This document shows, piece after piece, positions 1 to 5,587 of a DNA stretch of 6,169 bases. The stretch lies in the NCBI GenBank assembly GCA_947479185.1, contig CANJYY010000169.1:1-6169 (forward strand), written 5' to 3'. A program made the translations under genes and the position numbers. This stretch comes from Caulobacteraceae bacterium. GTDB lineage: Bacteria; Pseudomonadota; Alphaproteobacteria; Caulobacterales; Caulobacteraceae. Within the stretch, counting starts at the first letter, position 1, and every line of letters begins with the position of its first letter. The notes below the pieces were generated by a model that saw only the letters and a program-made list of their open reading frames with translations, had not been told where the DNA came from and did not search any database.

Positions 1-2
1 AG

Positions 3-1046
3 GACGAGGATGCGGTCACACGCGTCTTCTCCGCCTCGACCCATGCGCCGGTGCTGTTCTTCAGCTCGGGCGGCAAGGTCTACAAGCTCAAGGTCTGGCG
101 TCTGCCGCTCGGCACCCCCACCTCGCGCGGCAAGGCGTTCGTCAACCTGCTGCCGATCGAGCCGGGTGAAAGCATCACCTCGATCCTGCCGCTGCCCGAG
201 GCCGAGGACCAATGGGACCGGCTGGACGTGATGTTCGCCACCCGCTCGGGCAACGTGCGCCGCAACAAGCTCAGCGACTTCGTGCAGATCAACCGCAACG
301 GCAAGATCGCCATGAAGCTGGACGAGGGCGACAGCATCGTCGGCGTCGGCCTGTGCAATGCCGAGAACGATATCCTGCTGACCACCGCGCTCGGCCGGGC
401 GATCCGCTTCCAGGCCAACGAGGTGCGGGTGTTCGCCGGCCGGGATTCCACCGGCGTACGCGGCATCCGCCTGCAGGACGGCGACCAGGTGCTGTCTATG
501 GCCATCCTCGGCGGCGTGGCCGCCACCCCGGCCGAACGGACCGGCTACCTCAAGTACGCCCGCGCCCTGCTCAGGGCCCAGGCGGGCGACGACGAGGGCG
601 ACGCCCCGGCGGTCGAGGACGAGGAAGAGGTCGACGGCGACGCCGACCTGAGCCCGGAACGGGTCATCGAACTGGGCGCGGCCGAGGAATTCATCCTCAC
701 CCTGTCCTCCGAAGGCATCGGCAAACGCACCAGCGCCTACGACTTCCGGCGCACCGGCCGCGGCGGCCAGGGCCTGCTGGCGCAGGACCTTACCCGCAAG
801 GGCGGACGCCTTGTCGCCAGTTTCCCTGTGGAGCAGGCTGACGAAATCTTGCTGGTGACGGACGCAGGCCAGTTGATACGGTGCCCCGTTGCGAATATCC
901 GCATCGCGGCGCGCAACACCCAGGGCGTGATTGTCTTCCGCACCGCGGAGAACGAGCATGTCGTGAGCGTTGAGCGGCTCGAAGCAACGGGCGGCGATGA
1001 AGACGGCGTGACGGACGACGGGGTTGACCAACCCTCGGCGGACTAG
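3..1046 (+). CDS. gyrA: DNA gyrase subunit A, C-terminal part (5'-truncated by window edge)
   Basis: Gyrase introduces negative supercoils into DNA using ATP. GyrA supplies the cleavage-religation core and a C-terminal beta-pinwheel that wraps DNA. Only 347 C-terminal residues are present; the frame is open to the window edge, so no start is visible. The protein begins DEDAVTRVF and shows the repeated blade pattern of the pinwheel: GGKVYKLK, RSGNVRRNKL, TALGRAIRF, STGVRGIRL, SEGIGKRT, RGGQGLL, DAGQLIRC and NTQGVIVF. The GyrA box that defines blade 1 should lie just upstream of the window. Two acidic segments stand out: an insertion between blades (about 588-650, rich in D and E) and an acidic tail (about 981-1043). 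Acidic GyrA tails modulate wrapping in E. coli, so a similar role here is inference. The gene ends TAG, 18 bases before coaD. ParC is the main alternative, but the regular blade repeats and the coaD neighbour favour GyrA. Confidence 0.95.
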   Translation, partial: DEDAVTRVFSASTHAPVLFFSSGGKVYKLKVWRLPLGTPTSRGKAFVNLLPIEPGESITSILPLPEAEDQWDRLDVMFATRSGNVRRNKLSDFVQINRNGKIAMKLDEGDSIVGVGLCNAENDILLTTALGRAIRFQANEVRVFAGRDSTGVRGIRLQDGDQVLSMAILGGVAATPAERTGYLKYARALLRAQAGDDEGDAPAVEDEEEVDGDADLSPERVIELGAAEEFILTLSSEGIGKRTSAYDFRRTGRGGQGLLAQDLTRKGGRLVASFPVEQADEILLVTDAGQLIRCPVANIRIAARNTQGVIVFRTAENEHVVSVERLEATGGDEDGVTDDGVDQPSAD

Positions 1047-1052
1047 CGACGC

Positions 1053-1060
1053 AAAGGGGG
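1053..1060 (+). promoter_or_regulatory. Ribosome binding site of coaD
   Basis: A purine run, AAAGGGGG, lies 4 bases before the GTG at 1065 and within the 18-base gap after the gyrA stop. It supports the GTG as the true start of coaD. No ATG is available nearby, and the encoded N-terminus (ARVGLYPGTFDP) matches the family start. Confidence 0.7.
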
Positions 1061-1064
1061 ACGG

Positions 1065-1559
1065 GTGGCGAGAGTCGGGTTGTATCCGGGCACGTTTGAT
1101 CCGATGACCAATGGTCATCTGGATATCATCGGCCGGGCCGTGAAGCTGGTGGACAAGCTGGTCATCGGCGTCGCCCTCAACGAGGGCAAGGGGCCGCTGT
1201 TCTCGCTCGATGAACGGATGGCCATTGTCCGCGACGAGACCGCCCACCTTCAGAAGGTGGCCGAGATCGAGGTGGTGCCCTTCAAGGGCCTGCTGATGCA
1301 TTTCGCCCGCGAGGTCCAGGCCGGCATCATCGTCCGCGGCCTGCGCGCCGTGGCCGACTTCGAATACGAATTCCAGATGACCGCCATGAACCAGCAGCTC
1401 GATCGCGAGATCGAGACGGTGTTCCTGATGGCCGACCCGCGCCACCAGGCGGTGGCCTCGCGGCTGGTCAAGGAAATCGCCGTGCTCGGCGGCGACATCA
1501 CCAAGTTCGTCACGCCGGGCGTGGCGACACGGCTGATGGAAAAGGTCGGACGGGACTGA
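1065..1559 (+). CDS. coaD: Phosphopantetheine adenylyltransferase (PPAT)
   Basis: CoaD transfers AMP from ATP to 4'-phosphopantetheine, giving dephospho-CoA and pyrophosphate, the penultimate step of coenzyme A synthesis in the cytoplasm. The protein is 164 residues (the E. coli enzyme is about 159) and is a nucleotidyltransferase of the Rossmann-like HxGH superfamily. Visible motifs are YPGTFDPMTNGH at residues 7-18 (T10 and H18 contact ATP), K42 in the NEGKGPLF loop, and RGLRAVADFEYE at 91-102, all nearly identical to E. coli. The C-terminal signature, ISSSLVKE in E. coli, appears here as VASRLVKE (130-137). I believe this variant is usual in alphaproteobacteria rather than a defect. The start is GTG with a good purine-rich ribosome binding site. 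It probably shares a transcript with gyrA, 18 bases upstream. Nothing suggests transfer or damage. Confidence 0.97.
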   Translation: MARVGLYPGTFDPMTNGHLDIIGRAVKLVDKLVIGVALNEGKGPLFSLDERMAIVRDETAHLQKVAEIEVVPFKGLLMHFAREVQAGIIVRGLRAVADFEYEFQMTAMNQQLDREIETVFLMADPRHQAVASRLVKEIAVLGGDITKFVTPGVATRLMEKVGRD

Positions 1560-1573
1560 TTTTCGCCGCATGA

Positions 1574-1593
1574 CGCGGGACTTGTCGTCCGCG
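1574..1593 (+). terminator. Weak hairpin after coaD (possible attenuator)
   Basis: CGCGGGAC and GTCCGCG flank the 5-base loop TTGTC. They form a 7-pair stem with one bulged G, starting 15 bases after the coaD stop. No T-run follows, so it is not a canonical intrinsic terminator. It could partly separate gyrA-coaD from the cyclophilin genes, or be a chance product of high G+C. The whole 85-base gap (1560-1644) contains no gene and no convincing promoter that I can see. Confidence 0.25.
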
Positions 1594-1644
1594 CCGTCGC
1601 GGTCTACGCGGGCTCACCGGGTTAGCCGAGAAAGTGGACACCGC

Positions 1645-2526
1645 ATGAAATCCGCGCCGATCGCGCTCGCCGCCCTGATGCTCTCCGTCGCGCCCGCTGC
1701 GATGGCCGCCCCGGCCCCGAAGACGCCGGCGGCGCCGCAGTATCCGGCCGCCGACTGGCGCACGCCGGATGCGGACAACATCCTCGTCATCGACACCAGC
1801 CGGGGGCGGGTGATCGTCGAACTGGCTCCCTGGGCGGCGCCGGCCAGTGTCGAGCGCGTCAGGATGCTGGTGAAACAGGGCTTCTACGACGGCCTGACCT
1901 TCTTCCGTGTGGTCGACGCCTTCATGGCCCAGACCGGCGATCCGAAAAACGACGGCACCGGCGGCGCTGAAAGCCTGCCCGACCTGCGCGACGAGTTCCA
2001 GTTCCGCCGGGGCCGGGAACTGCCGTTCATGTCGCTGGGCCGGGTGGCCCCGGACAACGCCGTGCCGTTCGTCACCGAGACGGGCTTCATCAATGGCTTC
2101 GCCGTGCGCGGCGCGCCGCAGATGCAGATGATGGCCGCCGCCGACGGCAAGGTGTCCGGCTGGGGCCAGTTCTGCGCCGGGGTCCTGGGCATGGCCAAGG
2201 CCACCGCCCCCGACACGGCCAACAGCCAGTTCTTCCTGATGCGCCAGACCTTCCCGTCGCTGGACGCCAACTACAGCGTCTTCGGCCGGGTTCTGAGCGG
2301 CCTGGAAGCCGTTCGCTCCATCAAGGTCGGCGAGCCGGTCCCCGCGCCCCGCGACGTCATGACCAGGGTGCGCGTGCTGTCCGACATCCCGGACGCCGAG
2401 CGCCCGTCGATCCAGGTGCTCAACACCGCCAGCCCGTCGTTCAAGGCCATCCTCGACGACGCCCGGGCCTCGGGTCTCGGCGCCGGCTCGGCCTGCGACA
2501 TCGCCGTGCCGGTCAGGATCGGCTGA
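1645..2526 (+). CDS. Exported cyclophilin-type peptidyl-prolyl cis-trans isomerase, copy 1
   Basis: This enzyme catalyses cis-trans isomerisation of X-Pro peptide bonds, here probably in the periplasm. The 293-residue protein starts with a clear Sec signal peptide: MK, a hydrophobic stretch, then cleavage probably after AMA at residue 21. An Ala/Pro linker leads into the cyclophilin domain at about residue 45 (NILVIDTSRGRVIVEL). Catalytic residues aligned by eye to human CypA are all present: R88, F93, M94 and Q96 in FFRVVDAFMAQTGDP, and F197 in ANSQFFLM. The CypA Trp121 position is Ser205. Compared with the short cyclophilin downstream, there is an insertion of about 53 residues (around 119-178) and a C-terminal extension of about 45 residues. 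The only two cysteines are C177 and C284. I chose ATG 1645 over ATG 1570 because the longer form would bury the signal peptide behind a basic, poorly conserved-looking leader. Its ribosome binding site (around AGTGG, 1633-1637) is weak. Confidence 0.93.
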   Translation: MKSAPIALAALMLSVAPAAMAAPAPKTPAAPQYPAADWRTPDADNILVIDTSRGRVIVELAPWAAPASVERVRMLVKQGFYDGLTFFRVVDAFMAQTGDPKNDGTGGAESLPDLRDEFQFRRGRELPFMSLGRVAPDNAVPFVTETGFINGFAVRGAPQMQMMAAADGKVSGWGQFCAGVLGMAKATAPDTANSQFFLMRQTFPSLDANYSVFGRVLSGLEAVRSIKVGEPVPAPRDVMTRVRVLSDIPDAERPSIQVLNTASPSFKAILDDARASGLGAGSACDIAVPVRIG

Positions 2527-2531
2527 GGAGG
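2525..2531 (+). promoter_or_regulatory. Ribosome binding site of exported cyclophilin copy 2
   Basis: GAGGAGG lies 8 bases before ATG 2540 and overlaps the TGA stop of the preceding gene (2524-2526). This suggests translational coupling of the two exported cyclophilins. Confidence 0.75.
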
Positions 2532-2539
2532 CCGCCGCC

Positions 2540-3373
2540 ATGCGCTCGACCCTGCTGCTCGCCGCCGCCCTGACCCTCGTCGCCCCCGCGGCGATGGCGA
2601 AGCCGAAGGCCCCGGCCGCCGCCGACTGGCGTGCGCCGGACCCGCAGAACATCCTGGTCATCGACACCAGCAAAGGGCGGGTCGTCGTCGAGCTGATTCC
2701 GGAGGTCGCCCCGGCCCACGTCGAGCGCCTCAAGGTGCTGGCCCGCAAGGGGACCTATGACGGCCGGACCTTCTTCCGCGTCATTGATCGATTCATGGCC
2801 CAGACCGGCGACCCGCAGGACACGGGGGAGGGCGGCACGGACCTGCCCAACCTGAAGGCCGAGTTCACCTTCCGCCGCGACGCGTCATCCGGCGTGGTCG
2901 TCGCCGCCAGTCCCTGGGGCACGGACGAGGGCTTCCTCAGGTCGCTGCCGGTCGTCGGCCAGGCCTGGAGCTGGCACGACATGACCCAGGACGGAAAGGT
3001 CGCGACCTGGGGCAGTTACTGTCCGGGCGTCGTCGGCATGGCCCGCGACGAGAACCCCGACAGCGCCAACAGCCAGTTCTTCCTCATGCGCCAGCCCTAT
3101 CTGTCGCTCGACAAGCGCTACACGGCGTTCGGGCGGGTGATCAGCGGTCTGGACGCGATCCGCGCCATCAAGACCGGCGAACCGGTCCCCGCGCCGCAGG
3201 ATCGGATGGACCGCGTCCGCGTTCTGGCCGATATACCCGCCGCCGAACGGCCGACGGTCCGGGTCATCGACCCGGCCGGCGCGTGGTTCAAGGCCGAGAT
3301 CCAGCGGGTCCGCAAGCTCAAGGGCGCGGACTTCTCGCTATGTGATGTGACCATTCCTGCGGAAGTGAACTGA
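2540..3373 (+). CDS. Exported cyclophilin-type peptidyl-prolyl cis-trans isomerase, copy 2
   Basis: This is a tandem paralogue of the preceding gene, predicted to be a periplasmic proline isomerase of 277 residues. A Sec signal peptide (MRSTLLLAAALTLVAPAAMA, cleavage after about residue 20) is followed by a short K/P/A linker and the cyclophilin domain from about residue 36. Active-site equivalents are R80, F85, M86 and Q88 (FFRVIDRFMAQTGDP) and F181 (ANSQFFLM). The CypA Trp121 position is Ser189, as in copy 1. It shares the insertion (about residues 110-162, ending DGKVATWGSYCPG) and the C-terminal extension (ADIPAAERP onward, ending LCDVTIPAEVN). It has exactly two cysteines, C161 and C268, matching copy 1. 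The gap to the upstream gene is 13 bases, and the strong ribosome binding site overlaps that gene's stop. The downstream gap is 4 bases. The middle of the insertion differs strongly between copies, so the two may have different clients (inference). Confidence 0.94.
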   Translation: MRSTLLLAAALTLVAPAAMAKPKAPAAADWRAPDPQNILVIDTSKGRVVVELIPEVAPAHVERLKVLARKGTYDGRTFFRVIDRFMAQTGDPQDTGEGGTDLPNLKAEFTFRRDASSGVVVAASPWGTDEGFLRSLPVVGQAWSWHDMTQDGKVATWGSYCPGVVGMARDENPDSANSQFFLMRQPYLSLDKRYTAFGRVISGLDAIRAIKTGEPVPAPQDRMDRVRVLADIPAAERPTVRVIDPAGAWFKAEIQRVRKLKGADFSLCDVTIPAEVN

Positions 3374-3377
3374 ACCC

Positions 3378-3845
3378 ATGACGACCGATGCTGAAAACAC
3401 CCTGCTGCTGACCACCGACACCGGCCTGGTCACGATCAAGCTGCGCCCCGACCTGGCCCCCGGCCACGTCGAGCGCATCAAGGAACTGGCGCGGGAGGGC
3501 TTCTACGACGGCGTGGTCTTCCACCGCGTGATCCCGGGCTTCATGGCCCAGGGCGGCGACCCGACCGGCACCGGCTCGGGCGGCTCGAAGAAGCCTGACC
3601 TGAAGGCCGAGTTCTCCAAGGCCCGCCACGATCGCGGCGTCTGCTCGATGGCCCGCACCAGCGCGCCGCATTCGGCCAACAGCCAGTTCTTCATCTGCCT
3701 GGACGACGCCACCTTCCTCGACGGCCAGTACACGGTCTGGGGCGAAGTGGTCGACGGCATGGACCATGTCGACGCCCTGCCCAAGGGCGAGCCCCCGCGT
3801 CAGCCCGGCAAGATCGTCTCGATGAAGGTCGCGGCGGACGCCTGA
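3378..3845 (+). CDS. Cytoplasmic cyclophilin-type peptidyl-prolyl cis-trans isomerase
   Basis: This is a compact 155-residue cyclophilin with no signal peptide (it starts MTTDAENTLLLTTDTG), so it should act on cytoplasmic proteins, like E. coli PpiB. Catalytic equivalents are R50, F55, M56 and Q58 (HRVIPGFMAQGGDP) and F105 (ANSQFFICLDD). The CypA Trp121 position is F113, as is common in bacterial enzymes that bind cyclosporin poorly. It has neither the insertion nor the C-terminal extension of the two upstream paralogues and ends soon after KIVSMKVAADA. It begins 4 bases after the stop of copy 2 with only a loose purine-rich stretch (GGAAGTGAA, 3361-3369) upstream, so translation is probably coupled to copy 2. 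It is the last gene of the rightward set and is followed by a strong hairpin. The symbol ppiB is often used for such genes, but I leave it blank because naming varies. Confidence 0.95.
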   Translation: MTTDAENTLLLTTDTGLVTIKLRPDLAPGHVERIKELAREGFYDGVVFHRVIPGFMAQGGDPTGTGSGGSKKPDLKAEFSKARHDRGVCSMARTSAPHSANSQFFICLDDATFLDGQYTVWGEVVDGMDHVDALPKGEPPRQPGKIVSMKVAADA

Positions 3846-3855
3846 CGACGCCAGT

Positions 3856-3882
3856 CCGGCGGCCTGAGGATCAGGCTGCCGG
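3856..3882. terminator. Strong hairpin between convergent genes, probable bidirectional terminator
   Basis: The left arm CCGGCGGCCTGA (3856-3867) and right arm TCAGGCTGCCGG (3871-3882) form a 12-pair stem around the loop GGA. In rightward RNA every position pairs, with one G-U wobble. In leftward RNA the same position is an A-C mismatch, so the hairpin should be somewhat stronger for the cyclophilin transcript. It starts 10 bases after the cytoplasmic cyclophilin stop, and its right arm contains the stop codon and last codons of the convergent gene. No T-run follows on either side, so termination may be partial or rely on other factors. The structure is seen directly; its function is inferred from position. 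Confidence 0.6.
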
Positions 3883-4857
3883 CGCCAGGGTGACCACCAC
3901 CGGATAGTGATCCGACCCCAGTTTCGGCCCCCGCCGAACGGAGACGGTGCGCCAGCCCTTGCCCGCGTAGACCTGGTCGATCGGCAGCACCGGCGCGGGC
4001 AGGGTGATATGCAGCCGCGAGAACTGTCCGGCCGGCCAGGTCGGCAGGGCGCGCGTGCGGCGCTCCAGGCCGAACAGCCGGTCCTGTCGCCGCAGCGCGA
4101 AGGACCACGGCGTGCTGTTCATATCGCCCGAGACGATCAGACGGTCCTTCGGAAAGCGCTCCAGCACCTTCGCCAGCCGCAGGGTCTGCTGCTGCTGCGG
4201 GCCGGCGGGAAAGGGCCAGGTGTAGTGGACGCCGACGACCGTGAACGGCCCGCGTCGATCCCGGAAGGTGGCCCAGGCCCCTGACAGCTGCGCGTCCGAC
4301 ACCACTGTCGCCAGGCCGCCGGCGGCGACCGGCCGGCGCTTGGCCAGGATCATCGTCGAACAGGGCCAGGGCGCGGCGCAGGTGGTCCGGTAGGGATAGC
4401 GCCGGGCCAGCTTCCTGGGGATGCCGCCGGACCGGTCGAAGCCTTCCTCGATGACCACGATGTCCGGGTCGGTGGCCAGGATCCAGCGGAAGGTGGCGCC
4501 GGGGTCGCGGTTGCGGCCCCACAGGTTGAACTGCACCAGCGTCAGGGTGTCGCCGTCAGGCTCGACCCGCTTCTGCGTCGCCGCGGCGGTCAGTTCGGGG
4601 ACCATCAGGATCAGCGCCGACAGGGCGGCGACCAGCGCCAGCGCCGGCGTGGTGCGGCCCTTGCGGCCGCTGGCGGCCCAGAGCAGCGCCGCCACGATCC
4701 CGCCGCCCAGCCAGATCGGGGCGAAATGGGCCAGCACGTCCAGCCGGTCGCTGAACACCCCGCCCAGCGCCGCCAAGCCCAGAACGCCGACGGCCGCCGC
4801 CAGCAGCAGGGCCAGCGCGCGCAGGATATCGATGAGGGGCTTCAGAATCGTCGTCAC
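3871..4857 (-). CDS. Membrane-anchored endonuclease/exonuclease/phosphatase (EEP) family protein
   Basis: This 328-residue protein has three likely transmembrane helices at about residues 11-33, 44-62 and 70-88, then a soluble domain of the EEP superfamily (DNase I-like metal-dependent phosphoesterases). Visible EEP motifs are LVQFNLWG with N111, IVVIEE with E137, VGVHYTWP with H211, IVSGDMNSTPWS with D245 and N247, PIDQVY with D294, and GSDHYPV with D316 and H317, so the catalytic set looks complete. Three helices with basic residues early on suggest a periplasmic catalytic domain; this topology is inferred. The substrate is unknown: the family includes nucleases, sphingomyelinases and inositol phosphatases, and the sequence does not decide. 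The start is GTG at 4857. An in-frame TGA lies one codon upstream, and the next start (GTG, residue 34) would delete helix 1. The Shine-Dalgarno sequence is poor. It lies 58 bases downstream of the lipoprotein gene on the same strand, so probably shares its transcript. Confidence 0.88.
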   Translation of the reverse strand: MTTILKPLIDILRALALLLAAAVGVLGLAALGGVFSDRLDVLAHFAPIWLGGGIVAALLWAASGRKGRTTPALALVAALSALILMVPELTAAATQKRVEPDGDTLTLVQFNLWGRNRDPGATFRWILATDPDIVVIEEGFDRSGGIPRKLARRYPYRTTCAAPWPCSTMILAKRRPVAAGGLATVVSDAQLSGAWATFRDRRGPFTVVGVHYTWPFPAGPQQQQTLRLAKVLERFPKDRLIVSGDMNSTPWSFALRRQDRLFGLERRTRALPTWPAGQFSRLHITLPAPVLPIDQVYAGKGWRTVSVRRGPKLGSDHYPVVVTLAPAA

Positions 4858-4915
4858 AGGTCAGCTCTAGCACGGGCGGAATGCAGGCTTCATGCAGCCC
4901 CGGTCAGCGGAGGGT

Positions 4916-5524
4916 TCAGTCGCCGACCCAGTAGGTGAAGGACACCTTTCGCGCCGGCGCATTGCCCACCTTCAGATCACCCGTCAGCACGGTCGCGCCA
5001 CTGGAGCCCTCTCCGCGGGCGGCCGTCAGGGCGGCCTGGTCGAACGCGCCGCTGAACACCACCTCGCCGAGCTTCGGGTCGTGGCCCTTGAACTGCAGTT
5101 TTCCGGCGTCGAAGCTGTAGGCGTCGGGCAGCACCCGCACGCTGACGCTGTGGCCCTCGCCGCCCAGTTCGTTGGGGGCCATCGGGCTGGTGACGTCATC
5201 GAAGGCGATCAGCACCGGCCCGAAGGTCGAGGTGCGGTCGCCGGTCTCCCAGGTCTTGAAATCGCTCGGCGCGCCGAGCGCCAGATGGGTGAGCTGGTAG
5301 TCGCCGACCTTCACATTGGTCGGGCTCAGGTAATAACCGGAGGCGTCGAGCCCCTGCTGGGAGTGGTAGCCGGCGGCCACGGGGATGGTCGGCTCCACCG
5401 GCGCCGGCGCGGGCGCCACGGCGACCGGGGCAGGGGCCGCGGCCTGTTCGGCGGGCTTGCGATTGCAGCCGGCGGCCGTCACGGCCAGCAGGGCGGCGGC
5501 CAGGGCGAAAGTCCGGTAGCGCAT
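4916..5524 (-). CDS. Unrecognised lipoprotein
   Basis: This 202-residue protein belongs to no family I recognise. It starts with a lipoprotein signal peptide: MRYR, a hydrophobic stretch ([14 protein letters not shown]), then Cys20 as the probable lipidated residue. The -3 position is Ala rather than the preferred Leu. Asn at +2 would be compatible with outer-membrane sorting by the E. coli rule. Residues 21-50 form a flexible Pro/Ala/Val linker. The rest (about 51-202) is a compact, Gly- and beta-rich domain containing [35 protein letters not shown] and [10 protein letters not shown], ending FTYWVGD. There are no cysteines after Cys20 and no obvious catalytic motif. ATG 5524 is chosen because it gives the signal peptide and has a good ribosome binding site 6 bases upstream. 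The frame stays open far upstream, but that part is antisense to queA. It is the first gene of a leftward pair with the EEP-family gene, which may indicate a joint envelope role (inference). Confidence 0.85.
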   Translation of the reverse strand: MRYRTFALAAALLAVTAAGCNRKPAEQAAAPAPVAVAPAPAPVEPTIPVAAGYHSQQGLDASGYYLSPTNVKVGDYQLTHLALGAPSDFKTWETGDRTSTFGPVLIAFDDVTSPMAPNELGGEGHSVSVRVLPDAYSFDAGKLQFKGHDPKLGEVVFSGAFDQAALTAARGEGSSGATVLTGDLKVGNAPARKVSFTYWVGD

Positions 5525-5530
5525 GCAATT

Positions 5531-5537
5531 CCCCTTC
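5531..5537 (-). promoter_or_regulatory. Ribosome binding site of the lipoprotein gene
   Basis: On the minus strand GAAGGGG lies 6 bases before ATG 5524. It decides the start in favour of the 202-residue lipoprotein over any upstream extension. Confidence 0.7.
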
Positions 5538-5587
5538 ACTCGTCGGCGCATCAACGCCACGGGCCTGCGGAATTGTCCATCACCCGC

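Noticed and set aside
212..841. Alternative-frame open stretch inside gyrA (209 codons)
   Set aside because: The Arg/Gly/Pro-rich translation is typical of a +1 shadow frame in G+C-rich DNA. The gyrA frame has strong family motifs over the same bases.
1570..1644. Earlier ATG for the first exported cyclophilin, adding 25 residues
   Set aside because: It would put a basic, Ser/Arg-rich leader before a clear signal peptide and has no ribosome binding site. ATG 1645 is preferred.
1510..2748. Long open frame on the minus strand opposite the first exported cyclophilin (412 codons)
   Set aside because: It is a compositional mirror of a high-G+C gene. The translation is low-complexity, rich in G, R, H and D, shows no family motifs, and overlaps a well-supported gene throughout.
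3800..4522. Second minus-strand frame overlapping the EEP-family gene (240 codons)
   Set aside because: It is a shadow frame with no motifs. All EEP motifs fall in the other frame, which also has a sensible start and stop.
4858..4915. Short repeats (ATGCAG twice, 4-base GGCT/AGCC stem) between the two leftward genes
   Set aside because: Too short to separate from chance; no terminator or promoter pattern accompanies them.
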